NCBI GenBank assembly: GCA_018136815.1
Contig: CM030943.1
Location: forward strand, 3,017,003-3,081,002
Length of the DNA: 64,000 bases
Source: Isochrysis galbana
Lineage: Eukaryota; Haptophyta; Isochrysidales; Isochrysidaceae
Direction: 5' to 3'
The notes beneath the pieces are model-generated. The model did no database searches. It worked only from the letters and a program-made list of their open reading frames with translations, and was not told where the DNA came from. Position numbers and translations under genes: made by a program. Below are positions 62,860 to 64,000 of the stretch, in pieces; position 1 is the first letter of the stretch; each line of letters starts with the position of its first letter.

Positions 62860-62985
62860 TGAGCGTTAGTACCACTACTGCCACTATCACGACACCTGAG
62901 CCGGGCCCATGGTAGTGCACCTGGGCCGCATCCCCGAAACTAATGACAAAGGGATGAGGGGGGGAAGGTAAAGAGGTGGAGATAA
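62860..62985 (+). repeat. Dispersed repeat RA, partial copy
   Basis: TGAGCGTTAGTACCACTAC, TGCCACTATCACGACACC, then divergence into CCGGGCCCATGGTAGTGCAC. The full copy follows at 63001. Confidence 0.6.
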
Positions 62986-63000
62986 TAATAATAAAACAAC

Positions 63001-63541
63001 TGAGCGTTAGTACCACTACTGCCACTAGCCCGGTACTATTATCACGACACCCCTCAGCGCACCTGCCCGTACGCCTTGACCCTAGATGGGAAATACGTAT
63101 TTACCGTATTTGGCCAGAGATTAAATACATATGTATTTGGCTGTATTTGAAGCGTGTCCTGGGTAGTGGGCCTCGAATGTATTTCAAATGTATTTGGCCG
63201 GAGGCCAAATACATATGTATCTGGCTGTATCGCTGTATTTGCAGGCCCCTGCACCGTATTTCCCATCTAGGGCCTTGACGTGCGTTGTCAATAGACACAT
63301 ACGCATATGCACCCCTACGAGTCTCCCCCCTCGCAAACCCCCGGCTCCCATTCTAACTCCCCACCCACAAGCCACAAGCTACAATGACAATGAGGGAAAA
63401 CCCATCGGCGAGGCGCACCGACCTACGTCGGGCGACTCTCCGGGAAAAAGCACCGGGGGGGGGGGGGGAGGAACCTCTCGTCGTGAAGAAGAACGGCCCT
63501 TACAGCTCTCGCCGCGAGCGATCCTCGAGAAATAAAAGACT
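63001..63541 (+). repeat. Dispersed repeat RA, copy 2 (contains a MITE)
   Basis: Parallel to 3207-3531 from TGAGCGTTAGTACCACTAC to AATAAAAGACTG, with the insertion at 63081-63271 and small length differences. Confidence 0.75.
63081..63271. mobile_element. 191-bp MITE, hAT-like
   Basis: Perfect 17-bp terminal inverted repeats, CCTAGATGGGAAATACG at 63081-63097 and its complement at 63255-63271. An 8-bp target duplication GCCTTGAC lies at 63073-63080 and 63272-63279. The interior is built of GTATTTGGCC and GGCCAAATAC motifs and CATATGTAT palindromes, so the whole element can fold back. No coding capacity. An 8-bp duplication is typical of hAT elements. The empty-site state is visible in the RA copy at 3207. 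Confidence 0.9.
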
Positions 63542-63558
63542 GTAGACAGCGCCTCGAG

Positions 63559-63807
63559 TGTCGCATTCATCCTAGATGATGCGATTTCCAGGCTCTTGTT
63601 TCCAGGTCCTTCGCCGTGCGGCCACACGGTGAAGCTCAGGTACTTCTAGGTTGGTAGGGTTCGTCCCTAGCGATCTAGAATTCGAGTTCTCGTTTCTTTC
63701 CTTCTAGCCTGTTTGTCAGGTCTAGATTCCAGGTTTCCTCCTTTCGGGTAATCTTGACCCAAAGGAGCCAGGTTGCCTGTCACTCGCCGCGCGCTTGTCT
63801 CAGGCTC
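63559..63807 (+). mobile_element. Gypsy-type LTR start (family 2), truncated
   Basis: TGTCGCATTCATCCTAGATG, then CACACGGTGAAGCTCAGGTA, TCCTTTCGGGTAATCTTGAC to CTTGTCTCAGGCTCTC. It is the reverse complement of 48145-48393. At about 63808 it is replaced by repeat R1. Confidence 0.7.
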
Positions 63808-64000
63808 TCGCCAACCTACTTTTATAAGTGGGGGTCAATGGGGGCCTCGCGCCCCCCTCTTTCCATCGCGGACACCCCCCGGGGTGGGCCCGTACATTCA
63901 ACCCCAGCCCCTGCCCTCTGGCAGGGGCAGGGCACTCATCAAATCAGCCCAGACCCCTAGTGGGCGCGGGCCGCGAGCCGCACTCCCAGGCCCGCATGGG
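63808..64000 (+). repeat. Dispersed repeat R1, copy running to the window end
   Basis: CCAACCTACTTTTATAAGTG through GGGGGCCTCGCGCCCCCC, CAGCCCCTGCCCTCTGGCAG and CGAGCCGCACTCCCAGGCCC. Nearly identical to 22867-23060, including the CATCAAATCAGCCCAGACC stretch. Confidence 0.75.

Overview
The window is nuclear DNA of a photosynthetic, flagellated unicellular eukaryote, most likely a haptophyte of the Prymnesium/Chrysochromulina type. The grounds are: high GC; short introns with frequent GTGCG donors and some apparent GC-AG introns; a nucleus-encoded PSII extrinsic protein of the red-plastid PsbQ type; a ciliary CFAP45; and a remnant of a polinton-like virus (PLV), a virus group well known in haptophytes. 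The taxon is an inference; the gene families are read from the sequence.

Host genes I can support: CFAP45 (7.1-8.6 kb, +), Mic60/mitofilin (12.8-14.8 kb, -), a GPI-anchored L-domain-like protein built of one repeat per exon (19.5-21.4 kb, +), a SAP30-type Sin3/HDAC subunit (26.1-28.8 kb, -), a BED-finger protein (30.9-31.4 kb, +), a plastid PsbQ-like protein (34.8-35.7 kb, +), a single-exon 7TM receptor (43.6-44.6 kb, -), mitochondrial EF-Tu with 11 exons (50.1-53.1 kb, +), and a large gelsolin/villin-type protein whose reading frame runs on through a glutaredoxin/SH3BGR-like domain and a PH domain (56.8-62.5 kb, -). The genes are unrelated in function (cilium, mitochondrion, plastid, chromatin, actin) and are islands in repeat-rich DNA.

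Mobile DNA fills most of the rest. One LINE superfamily is seen in at least a dozen pieces. Its hallmarks are a hairpin at the extreme 5' end just before an ORF1 starting MERA, a CCCH-like finger at the end of ORF1, an ORF2 C-terminal CCHC finger, and a 3' end that finishes in a run of T rather than A. Several copies keep their 5' end but lack the endonuclease and RT core; one of these (36.6-40.2 kb) is still flanked by a 19-20 bp target-site duplication. There are also decayed Ty3/Gypsy elements whose LTRs share a terminal TGTCGCATTC, a 191-bp hAT-like MITE with an 8-bp duplication, and a 1.27-kb element with terminal inverted repeats and arrays of a GGTGTTAGAC decamer at both ends. Two AT-richer islands look viral: 3.7-5.25 kb (truncated PLV capsid and fibre-like genes) and 10.5-11.0 kb (unknown).

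Low-complexity tracts are extreme: GA/CT microsatellites, G or C homopolymers up to about 40 bases, and a 1.35-kb polypyrimidine minisatellite just upstream of the PsbQ-like gene. They create long open frames on both strands that I do not regard as genes.
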